A DNA stretch of 64,000 nucleotides from Paracoccus alkanivorans (GCF_003697785.1 NZ_QOKZ01000002.1:372001-436000); one strand, 5' to 3'; shown: positions 27,048-36,487, counted from the first letter of the stretch. A program made the numbers and translations. The notes: a model not told the origin generated them from the sequence alone.

Positions 27048-28041
27048 GTTCCACCTCTTGCGTGACCGGGTGGAAACAGGCGATCCGGTGCCCCTGCTCC
27101 AGTTCCGACAATGTCACCGGATGATCGCAGGCATGATCGGCCCGCTTGCAGCGCGGCGCAAAGGCGCAACCGGGCGGCATGGCGTGCAAGGGCGGCACCG
27201 TGCCCGGGATCGGCACCAGCCGCTTACCCTCGGGGCGTCCGGGCATCGGGATCGAGCCGAGCAATCCGCGCGTATAGGGATGCGATGGCCGGGCAAAGAG
27301 CGTGCCCACCGCGGCCTGTTCGACGATGGCCCCGGCATACATCACCGCCACGTCATCGGCCACTTCCGCCACCACGCCCATGTCATGGGTGATGAACAGG
27401 ATCGACATGCCCATCTCTTTCTGCAGCCGCCGCATCAGGTCGAGAATCTGCGCCTGAATGGTCACATCCAGCGCCGTGGTCGGCTCGTCCGCGATCAGCA
27501 GCGCCGGGTTGCACACGAGCGCAAGGGCGATCATGACCCGCTGCCGCATCCCGCCGGAAAGCTCGTGCGGATAATTGTCCAGGCGCGAGGCAGCGGCGGG
27601 GATCTCGACCAGTTCCAGCATCTCCAGCACCCGCTTGCGCCGCGCCTGCGCATCAAGCGGACTGTGCAGCAAAAGCATCTCTCCGATCTGGTCGCCGATG
27701 GTGAACAGGGGGTTGAGCGACGACATCGGCTCCTGAAAGATCATCGCGATGCTCGACCCGCGCAGTTTGCGCATCTCTTGCTCGGGCAAGGCGGTCAGGT
27801 CGCTGACCTTGCCATCGGGACGGCGATAACGGATTTCGCCCCCGGCCACCGCGCCGTTCCTGGGCAAAAGTCCCATGATCGCCAGCGACGACACCGATTT
27901 CCCAGATCCGGATTCGCCGACCAGTGCCAGCGTCTTGCCGGGATGGAGCGTGAAGCTGACATCGCGCAGGGCCGTCACGCTGCGCCCGCGCGCGCGAAAC
28001 GTCACCTGCAGATTGCTGACATCCAGAACCGGCCCGGTCAT
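27040..28041 (-). CDS. Peptide-type ABC transporter ATP-binding protein (DppD/OppD)
   Basis: First ATPase of the left importer, 333 residues. Walker [10 protein letters not shown]-loop [12 protein letters not shown], signature [15 protein letters not shown], Walker [13 protein letters not shown] and the Cys-containing C-terminal extension ([17 protein letters not shown]) are all intact. It overlaps the hydrolase gene by 4 bp upstream and dppF by 8 bp downstream. Confidence 0.93.
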   Translation of the reverse strand: MTGPVLDVSNLQVTFRARGRSVTALRDVSFTLHPGKTLALVGESGSGKSVSSLAIMGLLPRNGAVAGGEIRYRRPDGKVSDLTALPEQEMRKLRGSSIAMIFQEPMSSLNPLFTIGDQIGEMLLLHSPLDAQARRKRVLEMLELVEIPAAASRLDNYPHELSGGMRQRVMIALALVCNPALLIADEPTTALDVTIQAQILDLMRRLQKEMGMSILFITHDMGVVAEVADDVAVMYAGAIVEQAAVGTLFARPSHPYTRGLLGSIPMPGRPEGKRLVPIPGTVPPLHAMPPGCAFAPRCKRADHACDHPVTLSELEQGHRIACFHPVTQEVEHA

Positions 28042-29153
28042 CCGCCCCTCCGCTGCGCCTTCTGGGCGCTGGCGCCGATCACCGTCAGGCGCGGCTCGAA
28101 CAGCTGCTCCAGCGTCAGGCGGGCGCCTTGGGAATCGATGGTCTCGGCGCGGCTGTCCTCCAGGTCGAACAGGGTGAAATCGGCCTTCTGCCCCGGCGCG
28201 GCCCCGTTCCGCGCGCCAAGGCCCAGCACGCTGCGCGGCCGTTCGGTCACCGCCGCGATCACCTCGTCGAACTCCATGCCGACGGCCAGCAGCTTCGACA
28301 TGGTCGTGGCCAGATCGTAAACCGGCCCGCCGATATTGCGCAGATGCAGGTCGGTCGAGATGGAGAATGGCTTCAGCCCATCCGCCAGGGCATCCCGCGC
28401 GGTGTCAAAGCTGAACGAGGCCACGCCGTGACCGATATCCATCCGCACCCCGTTCCCGGCCAGTTCCTGCGCCTGTCTGAACAGCGCCGCCGTGTCCCGA
28501 ATCGAGCCCGCGCGCTTGCCGTTGAAGCAATGGGTGACGATATCGCCTTCGGTCAGGATGTCGAACACCTCGTCGATCAGGGGCGGCGGCTCGCCGATAT
28601 GCACCATCAGCGGCAGGTTCAGGATCTCGGCCACACGCTTGGCGATCTTGGCGGGGGTGATGCCCCAGGCCCCGGTGATGACCCCGCTGGCCCGCACCTT
28701 GATGCCGCAGATCACGTCGCGATTGGCCTCGGCCACCTCAAGCGTCCGGTCTACATCGACCGAACGCAGGTCGATCAGTTCCGGCACCCGGTTGCAGGCA
28801 ACCAGCCCGATGGAGCCGATGTTCAGGAAAGCTCGCACGGTTTCCTGCTGCGCCTCGATGACATATTCGCGCAGCCCGTGGAACGCCGCCTCGCCCGCCG
28901 AGCCGGCATCCGCCATCGCCGTCACGCCCGTCGCCCGCCCGGCCTCGGAGGCGCGGACCGAGATATCGGTGCCGCCATGCCAGACATGGACATGCAGATC
29001 GCACCAGCCGGGCGACAGGTAGGAACCGCCGCAATCGACGGTCTCGGCCCCTGCGACCGGTCCGGGCGAGACCAGCCCGTCAGCGCCGACGAAAATCTCG
29101 CCGGGGGCATCGTTCAGGCCCAGGGGACGGTAATTGATGAGATGCAGAGCCAT
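28038..29153 (-). CDS. cog3964-type amidohydrolase/deacetylase metalloenzyme (EF_0837/Atu3266-like)
   Basis: Amidohydrolase-superfamily enzyme of 371 residues with a complete binuclear metal site: His54 and His56 (DLHVHVW), Lys152 (GIKVRAS, probably carboxylated), His185 (MVHIGEPP), His208 (VTHCFNGK) and Asp268 (STDLH). From memory, the related Atu3266 and Oant2987 hydrolyse acetyl-(R)-mandelate-type esters, and other relatives are annotated as deacetylases or dihydroorotase-like. Members often lie beside SelA/DgaE-like PLP genes, as here. It sits in the middle of the ABC operon (1 bp after dppC, 4-bp overlap with dppD), so it probably acts on the imported compound. ATG 29153 is used. Confidence 0.82.
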   Translation of the reverse strand: MALHLINYRPLGLNDAPGEIFVGADGLVSPGPVAGAETVDCGGSYLSPGWCDLHVHVWHGGTDISVRASEAGRATGVTAMADAGSAGEAAFHGLREYVIEAQQETVRAFLNIGSIGLVACNRVPELIDLRSVDVDRTLEVAEANRDVICGIKVRASGVITGAWGITPAKIAKRVAEILNLPLMVHIGEPPPLIDEVFDILTEGDIVTHCFNGKRAGSIRDTAALFRQAQELAGNGVRMDIGHGVASFSFDTARDALADGLKPFSISTDLHLRNIGGPVYDLATTMSKLLAVGMEFDEVIAAVTERPRSVLGLGARNGAAPGQKADFTLFDLEDSRAETIDSQGARLTLEQLFEPRLTVIGASAQKAQRRGG

Positions 29154-29154
29154 G

Positions 29155-30012
29155 TCACATATCCTTCGCCAGCCGCGGATCGAGCGCATCGCGCAATCCG
29201 TCGCCAATCAGTTGCAGGGACAGGACCGAGATCGAGATCGCCAGCCCCGGAAAGAGGATCAGGTAAGCCGCCTGATCGATATATTGCCGGCCTTCGTTGA
29301 TCATCGTGCCCCAGCTTGGCGTCGTGGGATCGAGCCCGACACCAAGAAAAGACAGCCCCGCCTCGGCCAGCATCGCATAGGCAAAGATGAAGGTGGCCTG
29401 CACGATGATCGGCGACAGGATGTTGCGCAGCACATGCGTCACCATGATGGTCAGCGTCGATGAGCCAAGCGCCACGGCGGCCTCGACATAGGGCAATTCG
29501 CGGATCACCAGCGTCGAGGCCCGCACGATCCGGGCGATACGCGGCGCATAGACGATGGACAGCGCGACCACCACGTTGACGATCGAGCCGCCGAGGATCG
29601 AGACCAGCGCGATCGCCAGCAGGATATCGGGAAAGGCCATCATCGCGTCGATCAGCCGCGACATCGGCGCGTCGAGCTTGCGGAAGAACCCCGCCATCAG
29701 CCCGATGATAACGCCGATCGCCGATGACAGCGCGGCCACCCCCAGCCCGATGCTCAGCGACACCTGACCGGCGAAAAGCAACCGCGACAGGACATCGCGC
29801 CCGAAGGCGTCGGCGCCCAGCAGGAAATCTCCGCCCGGCGGCGACAGACGCGCCCGCACCGACATCCTGGCCGGATCCGCCGGGGCCACCAGCGTAGCCA
29901 ACAGGCATAATCCGGCAACCACGACAAAGACGATCAGCGCGATCAGCACCGCCCGGCGCGAAAACAGCAGGGCGAGGAATTTCGGTTCATTCGTAACGCT
30001 TGCGGCAGTCAC
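29155..30012 (-). CDS. Peptide-type ABC transporter permease (DppC/OppC)
   Basis: A 285-residue inner-membrane protein with an N-terminal segment, an OppC_N-like region (LLGADAFGRDVLSRLLFAGQVSL) and about five further membrane helices. The EAA-type loop (YVEAAVALGSSTLTIMVTHVLRN) contacts the ATPases. It lies 12 bp after dppB. Confidence 0.92.
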   Translation of the reverse strand: MTAASVTNEPKFLALLFSRRAVLIALIVFVVVAGLCLLATLVAPADPARMSVRARLSPPGGDFLLGADAFGRDVLSRLLFAGQVSLSIGLGVAALSSAIGVIIGLMAGFFRKLDAPMSRLIDAMMAFPDILLAIALVSILGGSIVNVVVALSIVYAPRIARIVRASTLVIRELPYVEAAVALGSSTLTIMVTHVLRNILSPIIVQATFIFAYAMLAEAGLSFLGVGLDPTTPSWGTMINEGRQYIDQAAYLILFPGLAISISVLSLQLIGDGLRDALDPRLAKDM

Positions 30013-30024
30013 GGCATTCCTCCC

Positions 30025-30966
30025 TCAATATTTCACGCGCTTGTCGACGACCAGGTAAAGCAGGTCCGTCAACAGGTTGATGAGCACGTAAAGCGATGCG
30101 ACGACGATCAGCGCCCCCTGGATCACCGGGTAGTCGCGGCGCAGGACGGCACTGACGACCAGGTTTCCCATGCCGGGAATGTTGAACACCCGCTCTGTCA
30201 CCACCGCGCCCGATACCAGCAGGGCAAAGGTCAGACCCACGACGGTGATGATCGGAATGGCGGCATTCTTCAGCGCGTGACGCAGCACGACCCGCCTTTC
30301 CCCCATCCCCTTGGAGCGCGCGGTGCGAATATAATCCTCGCCAAGAATATCCAGCATCGAGGCGCGGGTGAAACGCAGGATCAGCGCGGAATTGACGATG
30401 CCCAGCACGATCGAGGGCAGCAGCAGGTAGCGCATCCTTTCGAGAAAGCCGGTATCGGGGCCGCCATAGCCAGACACTGGAAACCAGCCCAGATCGGTGG
30501 CAAGGTAGCGCTGCAGCATCAGCCCGGTCCAGAAACTGGGGATGGAGGCCGCCAGCATCGCCGTGGTGATCGCCGCCTGATCCAGCAACGATCCCCGCCG
30601 GTAAGCGGCATAGATCCCGATGGGCGTGGCGATCACCAGCGCGATCAGCAACGAGAACAGCGACAGGAATATCGTCGGCTCGGCCCGCCCGGCCAGGACC
30701 TGCGTCACCGGCTGGTTGAAGAACAGCGACTCGCCCAGATCGCCCTGCAGCGCGTTTCCGACGAATGACAGGTATTGCACCAGGATCGGCCGGTCCAGCC
30801 CGAGGCGCTGGCGCAGGGCCGCGGCATCCTCGGCCGTCGCTTCGGGGCCGAGCATCAGCGCTGCCGGATCTCCCGGTGCGAGGCGCACGATGATGAAGGC
30901 GATGGTCAGCACAATGAAGATCACGATCATCATGCCGATCAGGCGTTTGAAGATATAGCGGGCCAT
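30025..30966 (-). CDS. Peptide-type ABC transporter permease (DppB/OppB)
   Basis: A 313-residue inner-membrane permease with the usual start MARYIFKRLIGMMIVIF, the APGDPAALMLGPEAT and LGLDRPILVQYLSFV motifs, about six helices and the cytoplasmic loop DYIRTARSKGMGERRVVLRHALKN. ATG 30966 has CCGGAG upstream. A GC-rich hairpin separates it from the binding-protein gene. Confidence 0.93.
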   Translation of the reverse strand: MARYIFKRLIGMMIVIFIVLTIAFIIVRLAPGDPAALMLGPEATAEDAAALRQRLGLDRPILVQYLSFVGNALQGDLGESLFFNQPVTQVLAGRAEPTIFLSLFSLLIALVIATPIGIYAAYRRGSLLDQAAITTAMLAASIPSFWTGLMLQRYLATDLGWFPVSGYGGPDTGFLERMRYLLLPSIVLGIVNSALILRFTRASMLDILGEDYIRTARSKGMGERRVVLRHALKNAAIPIITVVGLTFALLVSGAVVTERVFNIPGMGNLVVSAVLRRDYPVIQGALIVVASLYVLINLLTDLLYLVVDKRVKY

Positions 30967-30995
30967 CCGAGAACTCCGGTCGCTGGCTTGGAAAT

Positions 30996-31017
30996 GGGGC
31001 GGGCGGCAACCCGCCCC
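30996..31017 (-). promoter_or_regulatory. GC-rich intercistronic hairpin after the left binding-protein gene
   Basis: GGGGCGGG-CGGCAA-CCCGCCCC, a perfect 8-bp stem without a T-run, lies just after the binding-protein stop and before dppB. Such hairpins usually protect the upstream mRNA from 3' decay and raise the level of the binding protein. An equivalent structure is at 39924-39949. Confidence 0.65.
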
Positions 31018-31024
31018 GATCACG

Positions 31025-32554
31025 TCACTCGGCGGGTTCGGCGTTCCAGAAGAACGGCCACGGCGTCTCGGTCACGCCCGTCAGTCCTTCGGCCAAGCCC
31101 GACAGGGCGTTGAATGCGCCGATCTTGATGAAACCGACATCCTCGAAAACCTGCCCCTGCAATTGCGTATAAAGTTCCTTGCGCTTATCGGGGTCGGTCT
31201 CGCTGGTGAACTGGGCAAGAATCTTGTCCTTTTCCGGGTTCGACCAGCCAAGGCGCGAGGTCTCGGAATACATGTCGGTCAGGGACGGTTCGGGCAGGAA
31301 GGGCGAATGGCTGATATAGATGTCCCACAGCGCCGGATCGTTGCGCCGCTCGCCCAATGTCGCCCAATCGACCACGTCCATCTGCACGGTGAACCCGGCT
31401 GCCTCAAGCGCCATCCGCGCCACTTCGGCCATCTTGAAATGGAACTCGTATTGGCGCGATGTCAGGATCCGCAAGGGCGTGCCGTCATAGCCGGCTTCTT
31501 TCAGCAATTCGGCCGCGCGGGCCTGGTCGTTCTGGTTGAACAGCTCGACCCCGGCATCGTTGCGCCAGGCCCAGCCTTCGGGATATAGCGGGCCATCGGT
31601 CAGGAAGAACTTGTCGTCGCCAAAGGCCGCGAACAGCATATCATCCATCGGAAGCGCAGCCTGCAAAGCCTTGCGGATGGTCTTGTCGGCCAGCAGCCCG
31701 TCCTTGTGATTGAGCGCGAATACCGGCCAGCCGAAGGGCTGCAACAGCATCGGGTCGGCCACGTCCGAGGATTCCAGCCGGCCATAGCTTTCGGCAGGCA
31801 AGCCGTCGGCGAAATCGAACTGTCCCGAAAGCAGCCCCTCGACGCGGGTATTGGGATCGGGCACCGGGACAAAGCGGATTTCGTCCACTGTCTGCTTGCG
31901 CGCGCCCGCCGCCCCGTCCGGCTCTTCGCTGCGCGAGCTGTAATCGTCGAACCGCACCAGTTGCAGATATTGGTCCGGCACATGCTCGGCAATCTTGTAA
32001 GGCCCGGTGCCGATGACCGGATCGATGGTCTCTCCGATGATCTCTTCGGGATAGATCGCCGCCGCCGAGTTGGAAAAGGCCAGCAGCGACAAGAGCGGCG
32101 AATAGGCTTCGGTCAGGGTAATGGTCACCTCGTAATCGCCGGTCGCCTCGACCGAGGCGACCTTGTCGGCCACCAGTTTCCCCCGCGAAGCGACCTCGAG
32201 CCAGCGCTCCAGCGACGCCACGACATCCTTCGCGTCCATGGAAGAGCCGTCATGGAAGGTCACGCCTTCACGAATCCCGATGGTGTAAGTCAATCCGTCA
32301 TCGCTGATCTGTGGCAGGTCGGTGGCCAGCAGCGGCGCGACATTCCAGCCCGAGTCGAATGTATAGAGCGTCTCGACGAAATGTTGCGTGACGATGGAAA
32401 CGACATCCTTGGTCGACATCATCGGGTCGAACGTATCGGCCTCGCCGATGATGGCGACATCCAGCGTGGTTTGCGCGGCAAGCGGGCCGGCCAGGGCAGT
32501 GCCCGCCAGGAAGGCGGCCAGGAGCGAGGCGCGTTTGGGCAGCCGGGGTTTCAT
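31025..32554 (-). CDS. Peptide-type ABC transporter substrate-binding protein (DppA/OppA, SBP family 5)
   Basis: Periplasmic ligand-binding protein of 509 residues, first gene of the left operon. A signal peptide (basic start MKPRLPKRASLLAAFLAGTALAGPLAAQ, cleavage near 27) is followed by a family 5 fold: TYTIGIREGVTFHDGSSMDAKDV is the signature region. Start ATG 32554 has GGAGGT closely upstream; an upstream in-frame ATG (32566) is less likely. Ligand unknown. The gene diverges from the IclR regulator. Confidence 0.92.
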   Translation of the reverse strand: MKPRLPKRASLLAAFLAGTALAGPLAAQTTLDVAIIGEADTFDPMMSTKDVVSIVTQHFVETLYTFDSGWNVAPLLATDLPQISDDGLTYTIGIREGVTFHDGSSMDAKDVVASLERWLEVASRGKLVADKVASVEATGDYEVTITLTEAYSPLLSLLAFSNSAAAIYPEEIIGETIDPVIGTGPYKIAEHVPDQYLQLVRFDDYSSRSEEPDGAAGARKQTVDEIRFVPVPDPNTRVEGLLSGQFDFADGLPAESYGRLESSDVADPMLLQPFGWPVFALNHKDGLLADKTIRKALQAALPMDDMLFAAFGDDKFFLTDGPLYPEGWAWRNDAGVELFNQNDQARAAELLKEAGYDGTPLRILTSRQYEFHFKMAEVARMALEAAGFTVQMDVVDWATLGERRNDPALWDIYISHSPFLPEPSLTDMYSETSRLGWSNPEKDKILAQFTSETDPDKRKELYTQLQGQVFEDVGFIKIGAFNALSGLAEGLTGVTETPWPFFWNAEPAE

Positions 32555-32730
32555 CCATACCTCCATTATTATGAAATATATTCTCTTGTTTTGATAGTCG
32601 CGAGTCGCGAATTTGTCAAGATAATGTCGCCGAGGCCCAATTTGGCGACAGATCATTTCAGCCTTGCCTCGCATTCCACTAAAGTATATTTATTTCCATA
32701 ATTGTAGAAGTTCTTTCGCAGGATGCTGAA
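32555..32730. promoter_or_regulatory. Divergent promoter region between the left ABC operon and iclR
   Basis: AT-rich for this genome. It contains two adjacent TCGCGA palindromes (32598-32603 and 32605-32610, seven bases apart) and two similar AT-rich boxes in opposite orientation, ATGAAATATATTC near 32571 and AAAGTATATTTATTTCCAT near 32682-32700. These are candidates for IclR binding and for the two promoters. Confidence 0.45.
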
Positions 32731-33498
32731 ATGACTGAAAAAACCAGAACACGAGTCGGCGCGATCGATCGCAGCCTGCAGATTCTCGACCTGCTGACCG
32801 AGCGGCACCAACCGATGACCGCCTATGACCTGGCGCGCAGCACCGGCGCCCCGGTCTCGACGATCTACAAGCTCGTGGAGGAACTTCTGGAGCGTTCCAT
32901 GCTGTCACGAGTCGGCGAGAACGGCATCTGGCTCGGGCCGCGGCTGATGCGCTATGGCCTGACCTATCGCGCCCGCATGGATGTCTTTGCCGAGGCCCGG
33001 CGCGAGATGAACAGGCTGTCGGAAAACCTTGGCGAAACGGTGCAGATCTGCGCCCGCGACGAGGGCATGATGACCGTGATCGGCATGGCCCGCGCCAGCG
33101 GGCATTTCAACGTCGCCTCGGATGTCGGCACCCGAGTGCCGCTTAACTGGACGGCGTCGGGCAGGCTGCTGCTGGGGCATCTCGACGACGAGACGCGGCT
33201 GCGGATCTTCACCGAAAGCGCGCGCCCGTCCGAGACCGGTCAGGCGGAAACCGACCCGGCCAGGCTGTCACGGCTGGCCCGCGAGGAATTCGAGGCACGG
33301 CTGGCGGTGCAGATGAGCGCCTCGGAATTCGCGGTCGCCTGCATCGCGGCGCCGATATGCGACGAAAGCGGCGCCTGTCTGGCGACCATCTCCATCGTGC
33401 TGCCCGAAACCCGCGCCCGCGCCGCCTATGACGAGCTGACCCGCGAGGTGCAGAACTCGGCCAGGACCATCGAAACGGCATTGGGCCGGCGCGGCTGA
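32731..33498 (+). CDS. IclR family transcriptional regulator
   Basis: A 255-residue regulator with an N-terminal winged HTH (about 10-70: AIDRSLQILDLLTERHQPMTAYDLA, PVSTIYKLVEELLERSML) and a C-terminal IclR effector domain (about 85-250), including the VPLNWTASGRLLLG segment and ACIAAPICDESG. It diverges from the left ABC operon and probably controls it in response to the imported compound or its hydrolysis product. Confidence 0.9.
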   Translation: MTEKTRTRVGAIDRSLQILDLLTERHQPMTAYDLARSTGAPVSTIYKLVEELLERSMLSRVGENGIWLGPRLMRYGLTYRARMDVFAEARREMNRLSENLGETVQICARDEGMMTVIGMARASGHFNVASDVGTRVPLNWTASGRLLLGHLDDETRLRIFTESARPSETGQAETDPARLSRLAREEFEARLAVQMSASEFAVACIAAPICDESGACLATISIVLPETRARAAYDELTREVQNSARTIETALGRRG

Positions 33499-33657
33499 AA
33501 CCTTGCACGAGGGAACCGCCACAGCGCCCGGCGCCGAAGCGCGCTCAGGTAAAGATGGATATTCCGGCACCCGGTCCTCTTGCCCCGGTGATATATGGAA
33601 ATGCATATGTAAAAACTCTGCACCAGCATGCCACAGCCCCTCGCCAGGAGCATCACG

Positions 33658-34578
33658 ATGCGTATCGATCGCCGTAACGACCTTGACCTGCGCCTTGTCG
33701 AATCCTTCGCGGCAGTCATGGAGCGCGGGACGACACCTGCCGCCGCCGAGCATCTGGGCCTGTCGCAATCGGCGGTCTGGAATGCCATCCGCAGCTTCGA
33801 GGCGCAGCTTGGGGTGACGCTTTTCCGGCGCAAGGGCCGCCGCCTTGAACCCACTGACGAAGGAAGGCTGATCTATGATGATATCCGCCCCCTGATCGGG
33901 CTGCTCGATCATCTCTCCAGGCGCCTGCATGCGCTCAAGCACCATAAACGCGGACGCATGCATATCTTTGCGACACCGCCCATAGGCCACGCCGTCCTGC
34001 CGCCGGCATTGCTGCGCACGCTCGCCGACCGTGACGGGCTGGATGTCGAGATCACCGTGCGCGATCCCGAACAGGTCCGGCACGCGGTCGAACTGGGGAT
34101 CGCGGATCTGGGCCTGATCATGGGACAGATCGAGAACCCGGGCGTTCAGACCATTCGATTGGGCGAGGCGGAACTGGTCACGATATTGCCGCGGGACCAT
34201 TTCCTGACCATGCGGGCAGTCGTAGGGCCATCGGATCTTGCCAAATACAATGTGATCGGCATCGGCCGCGTTCTGGAAACCCTCGTGGCGGGCGCCTTCG
34301 CGCAGCAAGGCATCCGCTATGAGCCGCGCTTCGAAACCGCGCAGGCTCAGACGGCCTGCGCGATGGTCAATGCCGGACTCGGGGTTGCGGTGGTCGATCC
34401 GTTCACGGCCACCCTGTCATCGGGACTCGGTATCGTGACGCGCAAATTCGCCCCGGTGACGCGGGTGGCGGTGGTCGCCATGCTGCCGGAAGACACCCAG
34501 CCAAATGACACAATGAAACTGCTGCTCGAGAATCTCACCGCGATCGTGATCGAAATGGGACCGGTCGGTTGGGGCTGA
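33658..34578 (+). CDS. LysR family transcriptional regulator
   Basis: A 306-residue LTTR. The N-terminal HTH (DLRLVESFAAVMERGTTPAAAEHLGLSQSAVWNAIRSFEAQLGVTLFRRKGRRLEPTDEG, about residues 7-65) is followed by a two-lobe effector domain. ATG 33658 has AGGAG at a good distance, so it is preferred to the ATG at 33628. It lies between iclR and the right ABC operon, in the same direction as both. An ATC-N9-GAT site begins 11 bases after its stop, so control of the right operon is likely. Confidence 0.88.
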   Translation: MRIDRRNDLDLRLVESFAAVMERGTTPAAAEHLGLSQSAVWNAIRSFEAQLGVTLFRRKGRRLEPTDEGRLIYDDIRPLIGLLDHLSRRLHALKHHKRGRMHIFATPPIGHAVLPPALLRTLADRDGLDVEITVRDPEQVRHAVELGIADLGLIMGQIENPGVQTIRLGEAELVTILPRDHFLTMRAVVGPSDLAKYNVIGIGRVLETLVAGAFAQQGIRYEPRFETAQAQTACAMVNAGLGVAVVDPFTATLSSGLGIVTRKFAPVTRVAVVAMLPEDTQPNDTMKLLLENLTAIVIEMGPVGWG

Positions 34579-34858
34579 CAAATCCTGAAATCTTCAGAAA
34601 AGATATTCTATCGGAATAATAATTCATCAAATACCGTTTACCGGCGCGGGCATGCGATCTGCGAACTTCGGTAAATTTCTTTACTTCAATTAGTTACGAA
34701 TAGCTTTCCTAAATTTTAAGCTGCATCGCGGCGACGATCCGCTTTTCGTTGACGGGACCGCGATACCGCCGCGTATCATGAGTTCATGCAAGCAACATGA
34801 CCGGATCGGAGGGCGTCATCATGCCAGCGGATATGTTGATCCAGCGGAGCACCTCATC
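34579..34858 (+). promoter_or_regulatory. Upstream region of the right ABC operon with a LysR-type box
   Basis: A 280-bp gene-free region that is AT-rich compared with its surroundings (24 of 60 bases are G/C in 34681-34740). At 34590-34604 it has ATC-TTCAGAAAA-GAT, the classical ATC-N9-GAT (T-N11-A) shape of LysR-type sites, with symmetric arms ATCTT/AAGAT. The promoter of the amidohydrolase-dpp operon should lie here. Short frames across it have no support. Confidence 0.5.
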
Positions 34859-36487
34859 ATGAGCGGGCAAGCGGATCTGGTGCTCACGAATGGCAGAATC
34901 TGGAAAGGGCTGGGCCTTGGCTTCACAGAGGCGCTGGCCTGCGCCGGGGGAAAAGTCCTGGCAACGGGATCAAGCCGGGATATCGACGCGTTGGCCGGAC
35001 CGGAAACGCATATCATCGACCTGGGCGGACGGCTGGCGACACCCGGGCTTAACGATGCGCATATGCATCTGCACATGTATGGCCTGGGCATGGCCGAGGT
35101 CGATCTGCGGCCTAAATCCGCGCCCGATCTTGCCGCCCTGCTGGGGGCGCTGAAGGCAAGGGCCACCGAGACCCCGAAGGGAGAATGGATCACCGGGCGC
35201 GGTTACGATCACTTCAAGCTGGATACCGGCCGCCACCCCTATCGCGAAGAGCTGGACGAGGCCTGCCCCGATCATCCGGTTTATATCGTGCGCACCTGCG
35301 GACATCTGGCGGTGGCAAACAGCGCGGCGCTCAGGCTGGCGGGCATCACCGAGGATACCCCCTCGCCGGAAGGCGGGCTGATCGAGCGGCAGAATGGCCG
35401 GCTTACCGGACTTCTGGCCGAAACCGGGCGCGAGCCGGTGACGGCGGTGCTGCCGAGACTGACCGTCGAGACGCTGGTCGATGCGATCGAACGTGGCGGC
35501 AGGGATCTGCTGTCATACGGGATCACCTCCTGCATGGAGGCCGCGATCGGTATCCGCGAAGGCTGGCCCGAGATGGAGGCCTATCTTGCCGCGAAGGAAC
35601 AGGGGCGGCTGCCGTTGCGCGTCTATGGCTGCATCATGGGGGACAAGACACGCTCGATACTGGAGCAGGCGACCGAGGCGGGGATGATCACCGGAGCGGG
35701 CGACGAGATGTTCCGGCACGGGCCGGTCAAGATTTTCACCGACGGCAGCGCGGGCGGGCGGACGGCGGCGATGACCCGCCCCTATATCGGAGGCGATCCG
35801 GACGACCGGGGACTGCTTTGCATTCCCGATCAGGCGGAACTGACCGGCATGGTCATGGCCGCCCATCGCGCGGGCTACCAGATGGCCATCCATGCCATCG
35901 GCGATGCCGCCATCGACCAGGTGCTGGAGGCCTACGAGGCGGCGCTGGCCGACATGCCCGCCCCTGACCGCCGCCACCGGATCGAGCATTGCGGCTGGCT
36001 GCGTCCCGACCAGATGCAGCGGATGAAGGAGATGCATGTCATACCGGTGCCCCAGCCCTCGTTCCTTTACTGGTTCGGCGACCTCTACTGCACCGTGGCC
36101 GAGCAGGATCGCGTCGAGGCCTCGCATCCGATGCGGACATGGATCGAGGCGGGGCTGCATCCCTCGGCCTCGACCGATTGCCCGGTCACCGAGATCGATC
36201 CGATGCCGGTGATCTACAATATGGTGACGCGCAAGACCTCGAAGGGCACCGTGCTGGGACCCGAGCACCGGCTGAGCATGGAAGAGGCGCTGCACGCCTA
36301 TACCGCCGCCTCGGCCTATGCCTCGCATGAAGAGAAGATCAAGGGGCTGCTGGAGCCGGGCATGCTTGGCGACATCGCGGTGTGGGAGCGCGATCTCTTC
36401 ACCATCGATCCGGAGCAGATCACCGCCACGCGCTGCGATGCGACGATCCTTGGCGGGCGCGTTGTCCATGAACGGGAAGGACAATGA
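34859..36487 (+). CDS. YtcJ/NfdA-like amidohydrolase
   Basis: Amidohydrolase family 3 enzyme of 542 residues, first gene of the right operon. Metal-site motifs are NDAHMHLHMYG (HxH, about residues 65-70), VKIFTDGSAGGRT (Lys), AIHAIGDAAID (His), HRIEHCGWL (His) and ASTDCPV (Asp). Relatives include YtcJ and the N-substituted formamide deformylase NfdA; substrates are mostly unknown. No signal peptide, so it acts in the cytoplasm on imported material. ATG 34859 is chosen because the conserved beta strand ADLVLTNGRIW starts at once; longer starts upstream look like leader. Overlaps the permease gene by 4 bp. Confidence 0.83.
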   Translation: MSGQADLVLTNGRIWKGLGLGFTEALACAGGKVLATGSSRDIDALAGPETHIIDLGGRLATPGLNDAHMHLHMYGLGMAEVDLRPKSAPDLAALLGALKARATETPKGEWITGRGYDHFKLDTGRHPYREELDEACPDHPVYIVRTCGHLAVANSAALRLAGITEDTPSPEGGLIERQNGRLTGLLAETGREPVTAVLPRLTVETLVDAIERGGRDLLSYGITSCMEAAIGIREGWPEMEAYLAAKEQGRLPLRVYGCIMGDKTRSILEQATEAGMITGAGDEMFRHGPVKIFTDGSAGGRTAAMTRPYIGGDPDDRGLLCIPDQAELTGMVMAAHRAGYQMAIHAIGDAAIDQVLEAYEAALADMPAPDRRHRIEHCGWLRPDQMQRMKEMHVIPVPQPSFLYWFGDLYCTVAEQDRVEASHPMRTWIEAGLHPSASTDCPVTEIDPMPVIYNMVTRKTSKGTVLGPEHRLSMEEALHAYTAASAYASHEEKIKGLLEPGMLGDIAVWERDLFTIDPEQITATRCDATILGGRVVHEREGQ

